A model generated the notes under the pieces. The model was not told where the DNA came from. It saw only the letters and a program-made list of their open reading frames with translations, and did no database searches. The position numbers were made by a program, and so were the translations under genes. From Gamsiella multidivaricata (Eukaryota; Mortierellomycota; Mortierellomycetes; Mortierellales; Mortierellaceae): a DNA stretch of 64,000 nucleotides. The stretch is from contig NW_026251737.1 of the NCBI RefSeq assembly GCF_025024155.1, positions 62,001 through 126,000 of the forward strand, read 5' to 3'. Below, piece by piece: positions 49,734-61,437 of the stretch; position 1 is the first letter of the stretch; each line of letters opens with the position of its first letter.

Positions 49734-52700
49734 ATGCGCAAAGGCTTCACGTCCCTTGTTGTTCCAGTGTCGCGAGTGGCTTCTGCTACTCAGCTCTTTC
49801 ACAATGCACTAATCTTTGTGCTCTGCCTCTTGATCTGTGTCCTGGGTCAGTCGTCTGCACAGCAACCCGAGGATGTGCCACTTCGCGCCATTGCCTCTAT
49901 CTATCCCCCGCATCCGGAATCCACATCTCCACCAACAGTCAATCTATAACCGGGTAATAGAACAGGCGATCCGTTCGGCTGGTCTGACTGCACGGACGAT
50001 CTCGTTTGTTACACATGGTAAGGTTTGGTTGCCACCAAAAAAATGTGAGCACAGCCCTCTGGTCTTAACCATCACTAAATCTTGTATGTAGCGGCCGCCA
50101 TTATCTCAGACGATATTAAGTTGGACTCGAGGTCGTTTGTGCCCCTCACCATCACAGATGAGATGGCTGGTATGAATTACGATCCGCACCGATTGAGTAC
50201 CTCCATTTACAACGCCATCCAAAACCCAGTGGACGCTCATATTGTCTCCGTTCCCGATTATGCGGTACTGAAGGATTCTATCATGAAGGCCAAAAAGAAT
50301 CACATCCCTATTATCGCGCTATACACTGGACTGCAGGCAGACGAGGACATAGGTATTCTCGCTGTCAAGTCGGATGAGGTACGCTGGCTCAAAAGTGTCT
50401 CGCAAAATGAACCCCTGTTTGTGAAAAGCGCTGATACCTATTTACTTCATCTTTCTCGTAGTTTGAGGCAGGACGACTGATAGGAGCGGAATTCCTAAGC
50501 GACGGTAAGCACTGACATCGCTTCTTGTATCATTATAGAAAAAGATGACCACAATATAATATCTCACCCACTTTCCTTAAACGATTTTTTGTATCTGGAA
50601 TGCGCATACGACAGGAGCCAAGGATGTTGTCAATTTTCTTAATTGGTCTCTGAACTAATATCTCTTGAAAGCCCTGTGCATTCAGAGGTGTTGGATATAG
50701 CATCGGCTTGGCTTTAAACGATACCCTGACTCAGGGACTGATCATCGGCAACCCGCATGCCAGCCAAATCCAATACGCACTCGACAAGGCTTTGCAACAA
50801 GTTTCTACTCGAACGATCTCTGCCAACAGAACTGATCAGCTGTATTGCGATGACAACGTGAGCAACCTGACAACTGGAATCGACTGCCATGAAACAGAGC
50901 CTTGGAATCACACTATCAACCAGGTTCTGCCAGTTCCCATTATCGGCATTGGTCCGGGATTTAACTGGACAGAATATCGATATTTGTCTTAGGTGGGCGA
51001 AAACGATTGCGAGGCAGGAAGGGGCTATGCAGACGATATCGTTGCGAAAGGAGGGCGTCGACCTATCTGTGTGGTTGTCAGCGACGAGCCAGACCAGCAA
51101 ATGCTGATGTGTCACGGCCTGTACGAACACATGTCAGAAATTATGGGTCAGGGGGCGCTACCGCACTTTAATGACTACTGCATTCGACTAGCCTATACAG
51201 ACCTCTCCTCGGCATCCAGAAAGATGGTTGATCTGGCAAAGACCTACCGGCACGACAGCTTTTACACGGCTTCGTCGTCACTTTTTGAGCTGGTCCGCTG
51301 TATGGCGGCGCTTGGTATCGTCGACAAGGGCCTGCTACTCACTACAACAGGAAGATCCGCGGCATCACTTACAGATTATATCAACGGCAAGATCGCCCAG
51401 GGGTGATCCCAACAGTCTTATTGGAACGGCTTTATGACAGGACAGGGTTTAGAACTTTATTTCGACAGGACCGCAGAAACCGAAGTTCGTTTGCCACGTG
51501 GGACAGTATTTTTCGATAGAGAAAGATCAGCCCTCGCCGGGCAATCCTGCTGCCACCCATGTCCTGAGCAAACGTACAGCGATACCCCAAGCAAGCAGGA
51601 GTGCTATCAATGTCCGTTTGGAACTTTCACGATCATGCGAGGTCAACGTCCCGTTTACTATGCGAGGACTATGGACAGGGTGTTGTCGCTTGCCAGGAAT
51701 ACTTTACGACTAGGCATGCCACCAATGTTATGCTAGCCATCCTTATACCAATACACTGATATGGCAGCCTTCGTTTATTACTACATCTGGACGCGCAATC
51801 GAAACAAGAGGATCCTGGACGAACCTTGGCAGCTATCTTACAGCAAACTCATGGGGCTCGAACCAAATTCTGACCTCAGCGACCCAGACGATGATCCTGA
51901 ATCAAACGAGAAAGGAGATACATCGACACCTTATCATGAATCCAATTCGCGATCAGCAGCAAAGTACAATCAAAGCCATTCGACAATCATTGGCAGTTAC
52001 TCTGATATCCAGCCCATGGACCAATTAGGATGCGCTGTTGGCGTCTATCGCAATCTGCCAGTGTTTATCCGACACATCGGTGGGTCAAGGGTCCACTTGA
52101 CTCGAAAGCTTAGGATTGAAATTAGGAATGTTATGGAATTGCGACATCCAAAGCTTGTCGAACTTGTCGGAACCTGCCAATAGCCACCGGATATTTGCAT
52201 AGTCTACGAGCACTGCTCCAAAGGGACCTTCAACGAGATATTGGCGAATCCGGATTTGAATTTCAAATGATTGCTCAAACTGTTATCTATGAGCGACATA
52301 TCGCGGGGCATGGAGTTCTTGCACAACTCTAAGATTCAATACCATGGTGACCTGCGATCATCCAACTACCTAGTCACCAGTCGATGGGAAGTCAAGATGG
52401 ATGGATACGGACTCGATGAATTCGTGAAGACAGCGGGTAGGATACAACGTAGGAACGACGACGAACCCGCTTCTAGCGACCCTTATACCTGCCCCAGACG
52501 AGGGGGTTGTTGGAGCGGATATGAGTGCTTTAGATTCTTCGCCTCACACAAGTGCTGACAACCGAGGACTTTATCATTCGCATACGCCGCTGGTTCCTCA
52601 GAGTACTGGCGACGAACTGGCTTCTGAGGTGGATGAGGGGTGATTTTCTATTGCCAGGACGGCCAAGGAGATCCAGAAAGACCTTTGGGTCGCACCCGAG

Positions 52701-53600
52701 ATGGCCATATCTTTCGCAAGCAAGCCTGGTGACGTCTATAGTGCGGGAGTTATCTTTAACGAGATTATGACGCGAACTGCACCCTACGCCAGACAGCTTC
52801 AGAATATGGATCTCATCGATGGCTCGTCTCAAGTGTTGTACATGGTCAAGTTTGAACACCAGCGGCTGGATCTCCTACTGGGTGATGATTCGGACGAGAG
52901 CGTTGACGCGGTTAACCACTTGATCTGTGATTGCCTTCAACCGGAGCCGTACTTGCGTCCTGACTTTTCAAACATTTTGCAGCGTGTCCGCACGATCAGC
53001 CCAGACAGAGAGCTCACCGGACCCGTGAAGCAATCCAAATTCCTGCCTATGCTCCATGATTTGATAACAGGATCCAGCACGCCAGCTGAACTTGCAGTGC
53101 CTGACAACGGTCACCGGGCAGACGAACGCGAGGAGCAACTCAAGACGGTCCATTGTCTGCTTGTAGATGATAACCTCGTGAGCCAAAAGGCTATTTCCAA
53201 GATACTGAGTCGTATGGGTATTACGCCCGAGCTTGCCAACAATGGTCAGGAGGCTGTGGACAAATGCCGAGTCTGGTCAGCGGCGATCGCCAAAGCGACC
53301 CGTGGCGGACAAGAGGGCCATGAGGATACCCTAATGCATCAGACCCTCCAGCAAAACAGTTCGATATCCTCTTCATGGTCCTTTGGATGCCAGTTCTTAG
53401 TGGACTTGAGGCTGCAACCGAGATCCGAACCCATGCCGATGGCGTAAACGCGGAGGAACCGTTTATCGTGGCGGTGACCGCGTGTGTGATGCTCGGCGAT
53501 CGAGAAAAATGGATTGAAAGTGGAATGAACCAGTACCTTGCCAAAACCATTCGGAAGGAGGAACTATGTACACTTCTAGGTGATTGTTTGGTCGGGTGAG
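49734..53600 (+). pseudogene. Hybrid receptor pseudogene: periplasmic-binding-like ectodomain, Cys-rich module, TM, kinase-homology domain, receiver domain
   Basis: Signal anchor (NALIFVLCLLICVLG) from the ATG at 49734; sugar-binding-protein-like ectodomain (IYNRVIEQAIRSAGLTARTI; VSVPDYAVLKDSIMKAKKNH; ALYTGLQADEDIGILAVKSD; FEAGRLIGAEFL, 49950-50500; DQLYCDDNVSNLT and ICVVVSDEPDQQ to 51400). Next a Cys-rich CCHPCPEQTYSDTPSKQECY module, a membrane segment (NVMLAILIPI / MAAFVYYYIWTRNRNK) and a kinase-homology domain (MELRHPKLVELVGTC; ISRGMEFLHNSKIQYHGDLR then SSNYLV; LWVAPEM; GDVYSAGVIFNEI), most like receptor guanylate cyclase KHDs. Then a response-regulator receiver (CLLVDDNLVSQKAISKILSR; LWMPVLSGLEAATEIR; VAVTAC; NQYLAKTIRKEE). 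Introns at 49.99-50.09 kb and 50.38-50.46 kb look genuine. In-frame stops at 50990, 51404, 52181, 52268 and 52641, and frame breaks near 49945, 51650-51750, 52495 and 53345, make it a pseudogene. Confidence 0.8.
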
Positions 53601-54450
53601 CGAAGATACAGAGGAAGAGGATGTTGTTGAGTGAGCGGAAGCGGATCCAGAAGAGGGAGCGCAAGATGCTTGAGAAGCGAAGTCTAGCGGTTTCGAAAGA
53701 CGCTACGACAGGAAACGCGAGAAAGGGACTTAGTGTAGCAACGAACACGGTTGAAACGAAACCAACAGTAATGAGAACGACGGTGGAGGCGCGGAAGAAG
53801 AAGACAGTGAAACTGAGAGTGGTGATGAAAGTGTCGAAAAATCCGATAACCAGACTCTCAATAACACCAGAATCCCACCTGCCCGTCCGCGAAGAGGTCG
53901 GTGATTGCGTCTTAGTAGCAATACGTCACATATGAGCAACGACGAAGGCGTGCTCGATTGCCGCGATGGATGTGGAGGTGGGCAAATAGGCGCTGACTAA
54001 GCGCGGGGCGAAAGCGACGCGAGAATGGTCGCATTATCGTTCAATCGACTGCTACCTATGATCCGACCACAGGGTCCACTCCTGTTGTCCAGGACAATGT
54101 TCTATACAGAAATAACGACTTTGAGGAGGATCTAGTTGGAGAGAGGTCAGCTCGGTCGGATTTCGTCCGATACTCCTTTGAGTTCGGCTAGCACTACGGT
54201 CACCATTGCGAATAGGGTCCATGAGGCTAGATTGACACAACGACGCGATAACAAGGACGACTCATCAATTCCCCTTGGGAGATGAGAACGTTCATTCAGC
54301 TCATTTCGTGCATATTACCATGTAAATTATAAAAGATAGCTGTTGTGAGTGATAAGGCACCATTACTTTCAACATTGTCACTTTATCCAAGATCATATTG
54401 CTAAGAATGCATATAAATTTTATTGATCAAAGGGAATGCCAGTAAAAGTC
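53601..54450. other. Decayed tail of the receptor pseudogene and flank
   Basis: Immediately after the receiver domain an acidic frame (SEDTEEEDVVE) and further fragments suggest the original protein had a charged C-terminal tail. From about 54240 to 54450 nothing is recognised. Confidence 0.4.
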
Positions 54451-56181
54451 CTATTCCTCGTCAATCTCAATATCAGGACGACTTTCCCGTAGCCATTGAA
54501 CGACTTGTTCGTCATCGTCTTCGTAGAGTCCTTCGATAGTCCTCAGGTTCGGCCAATTCTTGCTCATCCACACGATCTCAGGCACTTCGACGGCATGGTC
54601 GATTGCACTCAGACACAACGTGTGGAGGTCCGTGAGTGGCACCAACAGCGCAAGCCCAGATCGCAGCGAAAAGTCGATCCAGATGCTATCGCTTGTCTCG
54701 TCCTTATCCCCTTCACCTTCGAAATCGCTCCCATGCTCTCCATTGTTCAGTAGAGTCGCGCCGATGGCCAGGTACTTTAGTTTTTTCAACTTTGACAATT
54801 GTTCGTAGACGAATCGTCGCGCTAATGAAGGCGGATACAGTCGCTTCTCGTCTTCGGTCATTTCGCTGGAGTCGTAATCAAAGCGCAGGACCAAAGACTC
54901 TAGCTCAAGGCATGCCCACTGTCCCCGAAGACCCTGATGATTGGAATGCTTTGTTCGAAGGATAGAGCTGTCTGTGTGGGCAACGACAGGTCCTGCGCTT
55001 GCTGCCCGTCCACTTTTATACGCCTCCGCCATCATTTTGCCCACATTTACCGAGACATCCCAGCCTTCCAGTTTCCTGAGTCCCCAGCATCTCTCGAGCA
55101 GTTGTTGAACGATTTCACCCTGGATCCCGTACGTCGTGTTGATGTCAAGAACAGTAAGGCCTCCACAGTATTCCACCAATGCCATAAGACTTTTGTTCCC
55201 AAACCGTGTCTCTGCTGCGTGGAATGTTTGCAAGCTGGGGAAGGATGCGATCAAACTGGCGATTGTGGCATCGTCCATGTCCTCCGAACACGATATGTCC
55301 AAATGCTTAATTTTGGGGCAGCGCTTAGCTAGTCGTGCAGGAAAGTCCTTGCTAAAGTACACCTCGGCTGATTCTCGGAGTGAGAGTCGATTGAGTAACG
55401 GGAATCGGCTGCCGAGGTTAAGCACCAAGTCCTGCATACATGTGACGCTGTCCATGCACAAGGACCGGATCCCGAACGACTCTTTGGACTCGATCTTAAT
55501 GTCCTTGGATAGTGCTTCTGCTGAAGTTTGTCCAGCTAGATCAGATGCCGCCAAGAGTCCTGACGCGAATTCCTCTGCGGATCCAAAGGGGTGCTTGATA
55601 AAATACGTTCCTTTTAGCGAGAGCTCTTGTAGCGATCCATTGCGTTTGCTCAGGATGGTCTCAAGTGTGCTGACTTGAAGCGTTTTGTTCTCGTCAAAGG
55701 CTAGCCTTCTCAAGAAGCGTAATTCGCAGACCGCTTCAATAAGACGGGCGTAGCTGGAAGACGGGTCATCGTGGATGGAGAGCGAGAGGTTGTGAAGGTG
55801 AGGGTTCTGCTGAAGGAGACGTACATGATCAGCTTCGTTTGCCAGGGTGGTCTTTGGGAGGACCAGGGTAATGAGATTCCTGCAGATAGCGGCATCGACA
55901 CTGAAGAGCAGGCTGATGTCGTCGTATCGTGAGCATTTGAGGATCCGGATCAGATCACCATGTCTGCCGAGAGCGTCCAGAAAGGCGGGTTGGTGCCACT
56001 GTTTCCCTGCGTCGATGGTGTGCCAAAGGATCGGTAGCCAGGATGCATTCCATGCCCGACTGACGCGCGAGCACGAGGTGATGGCCTTACGGTCTAGGGA
56101 GCGGGAGATGCGCTCGCAGATCTCTGGCAAGGCGAACACCTTGTCGCGAGGGTCTTGACCGGAGATGGAGACGATGGACAT
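54451..56181 (-). CDS. F-box protein with leucine-rich-repeat-like region
   Basis: 576 aa, one exon; the first ATG (MSIVSISGQDP) is at 56181. The F-box lies at about residues 12-55 (VFALPEICERISRSLDRKAI, SCSRVSRAWNASWLPILWHT), the Skp1-binding module of SCF ubiquitin ligases. The rest contains irregular LRR-like repeats (LHNLSLSI, LRRLAFDENKTLQ, LQELSLKGTYF, LNRLSLRES, KIKHLDISCSEDMDDATIAS, LTVLDINTTYG, LKKLKYLAIGATLL, LHTLCLSAIDHA), presumably for substrate recognition. Acidic end (DIEIDEE). This F-box/LRR layout is a large expanded family in Mortierellomycota (recollection). The substrate is unknown. Divergent from the lipid-kinase gene. Confidence 0.88.
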   Translation of the reverse strand: MSIVSISGQDPRDKVFALPEICERISRSLDRKAITSCSRVSRAWNASWLPILWHTIDAGKQWHQPAFLDALGRHGDLIRILKCSRYDDISLLFSVDAAICRNLITLVLPKTTLANEADHVRLLQQNPHLHNLSLSIHDDPSSSYARLIEAVCELRFLRRLAFDENKTLQVSTLETILSKRNGSLQELSLKGTYFIKHPFGSAEEFASGLLAASDLAGQTSAEALSKDIKIESKESFGIRSLCMDSVTCMQDLVLNLGSRFPLLNRLSLRESAEVYFSKDFPARLAKRCPKIKHLDISCSEDMDDATIASLIASFPSLQTFHAAETRFGNKSLMALVEYCGGLTVLDINTTYGIQGEIVQQLLERCWGLRKLEGWDVSVNVGKMMAEAYKSGRAASAGPVVAHTDSSILRTKHSNHQGLRGQWACLELESLVLRFDYDSSEMTEDEKRLYPPSLARRFVYEQLSKLKKLKYLAIGATLLNNGEHGSDFEGEGDKDETSDSIWIDFSLRSGLALLVPLTDLHTLCLSAIDHAVEVPEIVWMSKNWPNLRTIEGLYEDDDEQVVQWLRESRPDIEIDEE

Positions 56182-56421
56182 GGCGACAGAAGCTGCGGAT
56201 CGCAAGGCAAGTCAGAGGGATATTTATTATGTTATGGCGCGATATCGCTGTCCTTTGACGAGAAGCGCAGCTCCATCCACTTGGTAGGCATATTCCCGAT
56301 AGCGTTTGTGCCTTGTTCACTCTTTTTCCTACTTTCCTGCTTTCTTACTTTCCTCCGTGGCACCTTAGCAACTTGAATCACCTCATTCGCATTACTCGCT
56401 TCATTCGCTCTCGGTTTTGCA
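56182..56421. promoter_or_regulatory. Compact bidirectional promoter (F-box / lipid kinase)
   Basis: Only 240 bp separate the two divergent start codons, so both 5' UTRs and promoters must share this interval. CT-rich runs precede the kinase ATG. Confidence 0.5.
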
Positions 56422-57573
56422 ATGGGAATCCTACCAACGTCCAACAAGTTCCCAGTCTTGCTGGTCCTGAACCCATATTCGGGCAAGAACCAGAGCCGTG
56501 AGGTCCTAGAGACGATCGTTCAGCCAGCACTCAATAAGGCCGAAAAGCCCTTCAAGGTGATCGAAAGCGTCGCTCAGAGTCATACGCAATCGTACTTTAT
56601 CGATAACATCAAGCCCATTATCACGGACCTAGTCCAATCGCTCAGCGTGGTCAACGAGTCCGCTCCCGACGCCCCGTCGTTGTCGGTTTCTCGACCAAAC
56701 TCCGCCACACTGCAGGTAATGGTCTTGGGAGGCGATGGCACCGTCCACGAGATTGTCAATGGAATCCTTCGCGGACTTGAGGGCACTGCCTTCGTCTCGG
56801 ACGAGTTCCGACCCAGGATCGAGCTCTCAATCATTCCAACAGGCACCGGAAACGCGATCTCGACCAGTTTGGGCGTGACAAGTGCTCAGGACGCTGTGGA
56901 CCGGTTCCTCGTAGGAAAATCCGTTCCTCTACGACTCATGATGGTCTCGACAAGAGCGCAGCAGAATTGGAAGATCCAGGTGTACACAGTTGTCGTCAAC
57001 AGCTTTGGTCTCCATTGCGCGACCGTGTACGACTCTGACGAGTTCCGGCATCTGGGCAACGACCGCTTTCGGCAAGCCGCCATGAAAAACATTGAGAACC
57101 TGCGGCAGTACGAAGGCCAATTAGTGCTCTATAGCCCTGTTCGAAGGTACAGTCGGACGTCGCGATCGTTCAGTCCTGCTGCCCACGATAGCAGCAGTGC
57201 TAACGGCGGCATTACGATATCGCTGCCAGGACCGTTCACATACCTGTTGATCACCAAGCAGGCTTCGCTCGAGCCAGGATTCACTCCTACGCCGCTCGCT
57301 AGCACTTCGGACGACTGGATGGATGTACTGGCGGTCCAGAATGTTGGGCAGGCCGAGATTCTGCAAATGTTTGGTGCAACGTCGGATGGGAAGCACATCG
57401 AGCAGGAGAAGATCGAGTACTTTAAAACAAAGGCCATCGAGCTGGAGACGCCTACGAAGGGTCGGTTGTGCGTCGATGGCGAGTTTTTGACGATCGAGGG
57501 TGGCCCTGAAGGAAGGGTGCGGTTCGAGATTGTGTCTGACCCGGATACCCAGCTCTTTAGTGTCTATGTCTGA
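56422..57573 (+). CDS. Diacylglycerol/sphingosine-kinase-type lipid kinase
   Basis: 383 aa, one exon. DAGK catalytic domain: LLVLNPYSGKNQ (13-24), the nucleotide-binding GGDGTVHEIVNG (103-114), IIPTGTGNAISTSLG (137-151) and a C-terminal RLCVDGEFLTIEGGPEGRVR carrying the conserved DGE. These are the landmarks of sphingosine/ceramide/diacylglycerol kinases, which phosphorylate lipid alcohols with ATP. At 383 aa it is shorter than most eukaryotic sphingosine kinases and lacks added C1 or PH domains, so the lipid substrate cannot be fixed. No signal peptide or membrane segment is seen, so it is probably cytosolic and membrane-recruited. AATAAA follows 5 nt after the stop. Confidence 0.9.
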   Translation: MGILPTSNKFPVLLVLNPYSGKNQSREVLETIVQPALNKAEKPFKVIESVAQSHTQSYFIDNIKPIITDLVQSLSVVNESAPDAPSLSVSRPNSATLQVMVLGGDGTVHEIVNGILRGLEGTAFVSDEFRPRIELSIIPTGTGNAISTSLGVTSAQDAVDRFLVGKSVPLRLMMVSTRAQQNWKIQVYTVVVNSFGLHCATVYDSDEFRHLGNDRFRQAAMKNIENLRQYEGQLVLYSPVRRYSRTSRSFSPAAHDSSSANGGITISLPGPFTYLLITKQASLEPGFTPTPLASTSDDWMDVLAVQNVGQAEILQMFGATSDGKHIEQEKIEYFKTKAIELETPTKGRLCVDGEFLTIEGGPEGRVRFEIVSDPDTQLFSVYV

Positions 57574-57624
57574 ACGTAATAAAGCTTACACTTCGTGCTT
57601 GGATTATGATTAAGTACAGGCTTC

Positions 57625-57655
<31 letters not shown>

Positions 57656-58549
57656 CTTCTCACTCTTCTTGTATAGTCTGTCAAAAGCGAGACGGAGCTG
57701 TACAAGCCTGTTGATCTGTAAATGGTTCAAAGCATGCAGTCGAGACCAGCCGATATGGATGATCTTAGATCCAGCCACGGTGAAGCTCTGCTCTCCTGTG
57801 CATCTGTCAAGAAGGTTGGCGGTGTGGTCACTGAAAGCCCAGCTTCGGCTGAGTGTGTCCAGAGCCCAGCTTAGGCTGAATATGCCCAGAAACCAAGCGT
57901 ACTAAGCTAAGACTTCCTTATAGCCCTGCGTTCGCATGCTGAGGTACAATCTAAGCTTCCATTAGAAGATACTCGGTGTGTACGGTATTGGGTGGATCTG
58001 GTTGCGAGCATTGACAAGGAAAATGCAATAATAGAGGACACGATTACCTCCCTATTCAGCTTTCTTTATCCTCCGGAGATGACATGAGCAGTAGCGGCAA
58101 AAACATTGGCTTTTAGACCGTCGAGGAATACGATAGGCGATTTTTATTGCTTTATTAACGATGTCGACCGGAAAATCAGCACAACAGACCTCGCTCCGAA
58201 CGCGTTGAAATGAAACTCGCCAATCCACACGCGCCAGTGGCTTGGACCCTCCCTTTTTTGTTTTTGTCCTCCGGGCGCCGAACTGAGCAGAGCCCTGCCG
58301 TGAGAGCGACCAAGATCCCGTCCGAGAGGAATGCAATCACTCACCGTCTGGCATCTCCATATTCTCTCCGGATTTTCATCAGCAACTCCTCTCTTTTCAT
58401 TGTCCTCCCCTAGAGCCCTCCTTCTTCCTCTCTTCATCCCGATTGCCTTGATCCCCTGAGAGAGACCTTGAGCATCATCCACGCAGGGCAACCATACTCG
58501 ATCAAGAAGCTTCTTTTCATACCCTACACAAATACATATTCATATCGCA
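57574..58549. other. Intergenic region with poly(T) tract and short internal repeats
   Basis: T run 57624-57646 followed by A run. A short imperfect direct repeat (agcccagcttcggctgag ... agcccagcttaggctgaa) occurs near 57838-57880. The right part is the NDUFS1-like gene promoter. Confidence 0.4.
57578..57583 (+). terminator. Poly(A) signal AATAAA of the lipid kinase gene
   Basis: Canonical hexamer just after the stop codon. Confidence 0.5.
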
Positions 58550-61437
58550 ATGCTTCGCGCACTCTCAGCCAAATCCGCATGCCGCATCGTACGTCAAACT
58601 GGAGGTAATATCTTGGTACCGTTAGTTGTACCCTCCTGGCCTGCTATGTACAGGATCGGAATCGTCTCAACACCCAGGTCGGACGCGCCCACGCCAATCC
58701 TATCCTATCTACTCAGGCGCGATTATGTCTTACAACAAAACAAAAACGTGCCAGAATGCTAAGGGCGCAGGATTCGACCGGTCGCGCGGAAAAAGGAGCG
58801 CAGACGGCACCTATTCCAGTATCACCATGACTACCTCGGAGCCTATGTCCGAAGTCCTTGGCTGGAGACGAGGCATGACAGATATGGCGTATATCAGCGT
58901 GCTTCACATACGCAACAATGGACACACCATTGTAATCAACAGTCTTATGTTATAGGACAATCCATTAGCTTATGGAAAGACAGTTCACTGACGACGACCT
59001 TCGTTTCCCATTGACTGATCTGTAGCTCCCCGTCACTTCCGCACCTCTACTATCACCAGGAACGAAGTCGAGGTATTTGTCGATGGCAAGCCCGTCAAGG
59101 TAGAGGCAGGATCGGCTGTTATTCAGGCCTGTGAGAAGGCGGGTGTTCTCGTTCCTCGCTTCTGCTATCATGAGCGCCTGTCTGTTGCAGGAAACTGTCG
59201 TATGTGCTTGGTCGAAGTGGAAAAATCGCCCAAGCCCGTTGCCTCATGTGCATTCCCTGTCATGCCAGGAATGAAGATCAAAACGGACACAACTTTGGTC
59301 AAGAAGGCTCGTGAAGGTGTCATGGAGTTCTTGCTGGCCAACCACCCATTGGACTGTCCCATTTGTGACCAGGGAGGAGAGTGTGATTTGCAGGATCAGT
59401 CTGTCCGTTATGGTTCGGATCGCGGTCGTTTCTCGGAGGTTGTTGGCAAGCGTGCTGTTGAGGACAAGGACTTAGGGCCATTGATCAAGACCACCATGAC
59501 TCGCTGCATCCACTGCACGCGTTGCGTTCGCTTCGCTAACGAAGTTGCTGGATTCCAGGATCTTGGTACCTCTGGGCGTGGCAATGACATGCAGATCGGC
59601 ACGTACATCGAGAAAACTATGAACTCTGAGGTATTGTTTAACGTACACGGTCAAATTATGCCACCCGCTGAGCTTGGATAGCCTGCTAATGACCTTGCCA
59701 CATCTATCATATGTCCAATATCCTTCAATCGACAACCAACTGGATCGCGCTGTATGCAACCATTCAACAACTGGATGTTTGATCAAACAGATGTCCGGAA
59801 ATTTGGCTGATGTCTGCCCTGTCGGTGCTCTTCTCTCCAAACCTTATACATTCAACGCTCGTCCTTGGGAGCTCAAGAACACAGAATCGATCGATGTCCT
59901 TGACGCTCTTGGATCCAATATTCGCATCGACTCTCGTGGAGTGGAAGTCATGCGTATTCTCCCACGCTTGAACGAAGAGATCAACGAGGAGTGGATTTCT
60001 GACAGAACCCGTTCGGCATACGACGGTCTTAAGACTCAGCGTTTGACTACTCCCATGGTCCGCAAGGGCGATACCTTTGTCAGTGTCAACTGGGCTGAGG
60101 CCCTTCAGAAGGTTGCTTCAGAGATGAAGGCTTCTGGCGTAGGTATCAAAGCCATCGCTGGTCAGCTAGCTGATGCAGAGTCTCTCGTCGCGCTTAAGGA
60201 TCTTGTCAACACTCTCGGGTCCGAAAACATTACCGTCGATAACCGTCGCCAGGACGCCCCCGCCCATGGGGCTGATTTCCGCTCCAACTACTTGCTGAAT
60301 TCTACGATCGCCGGAATCGAGCAAGCGGATGCCCTCCTTTTGATTGGTACCAACCCTCGCCATGAGGCAACTGTCATGAACGCTCGCATCCGTAAGGCCT
60401 TTGTCTACAACGGTCTCAACGTCGGTCTCGTTGGTACCCCTGTCGATTTGACCTATGACTATGAACACATTGGTGCCGACACCTCTTCCCTCGAGGCTCT
60501 CATCTCTGGCAAGCACGCATTCTCTGCTCAGCTTGCCGCTGCCAATAACCCCATGATCATCGTCGGAAGCGCTGTGAGCGACTTACCTGATAGCGAATAT
60601 GTCTTCTCTGCCGTGTCCAAGATTGTCAGTCAGCACAAGGACAAGTTCTTCCAGGAGAACTGGAACGGTTACAACGTCCTCCAACGTGTAAGTGCTGAGG
60701 GAAATGATCAGCAAATGGCTATCGACGATCTTTTGACCTCGAATGGTACTGCTTCATGCTACTCACTTGCCATTATTTTTTAATGACTTTGCTTTTAATA
60801 AACATAGGCTGCCAGCAGAACCGCTGCATATGACATCGGATTTGTTCCTCAAGCAAAGGAGACCGGCAAGACTTCATTTGTGTACTTGCTTGAGGCTGAT
60901 GAGATCTCACCCAGCGATATTCCCAAGGATGCATTTGTGGTCTATCAGGGTCATCACGGCGATATTGGTGCCCAGTATGCCGATGTGATTCTGCCGGGAG
61001 CAACATACACAGAGAAGAGTGCCACATACGTCAATACAGAGGGTCGCCCCCAGATGACCCGTGCTGCTGTTCCACCACCTGGTGCTGCTCGTGAGGACTG
61101 GAAGATTATTCGTGCCATTTCCGAAGTGGCCGGAGCCACATTACCATATGACGACGTCCACCAGGTCCGCGATCGCCTACGTGACATTGCACCGCACTTT
61201 GCCAACTACAACGTGGTGGAACCCAGCTCAGTAGCCGTTGCCTCACTGGGTCTCGCGACCTTGAACAAATCAAGTATCAAGTCTGCAAACATGGTGATGA
61301 CGCCTGTGATTTCTGATTATTACATGACAGATTCTATCACGCGTGCATCCTCAACGATGGCCAAGTGCTCGGTTGCATTTTCTAAGGGAACTCATCGCCC
61401 AGAAGAATCAGAATTCAAGATTGAGGCCCAAGCGTAA
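58550..61437 (+). CDS. NDUFS1: NADH:ubiquinone oxidoreductase 75/78-kDa Fe-S subunit (NDUFS1/NuoG type)
   Basis: Core N-module subunit of mitochondrial complex I; passes electrons from FMN along Fe-S clusters. Exons 58550-58604, 59026-59630, 59791-60687, 60808-61437; phases close, 728 aa, the same length class as human NDUFS1 (727). N-terminal presequence [18 protein letters not shown]. The [2Fe-2S] ligands are Cys65, Cys76, Cys79, Cys93; the His-ligated [4Fe-4S] is His125, Cys129, Cys132, Cys138 ([14 protein letters not shown]); the second [4Fe-4S] is Cys179, Cys182, Cys185 (CIHCTRC) and Cys229 (DVCPVGAL). A molybdopterin-oxidoreductase-like domain follows ([20 protein letters not shown]), without molybdenum function in eukaryotes. 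The 421-nt first intron is unusually long for this window. Product symbol used by homology; the fungal gene is often called nuo-78 or NUAM. Confidence 0.97.

Noticed and set aside
58605..59025. Possible extra coding exon inside the long first intron of the NDUFS1-like gene
   Set aside because: The join 58604/59026 already gives perfect phase and expected protein length; frames within the intron show no complex I similarity.
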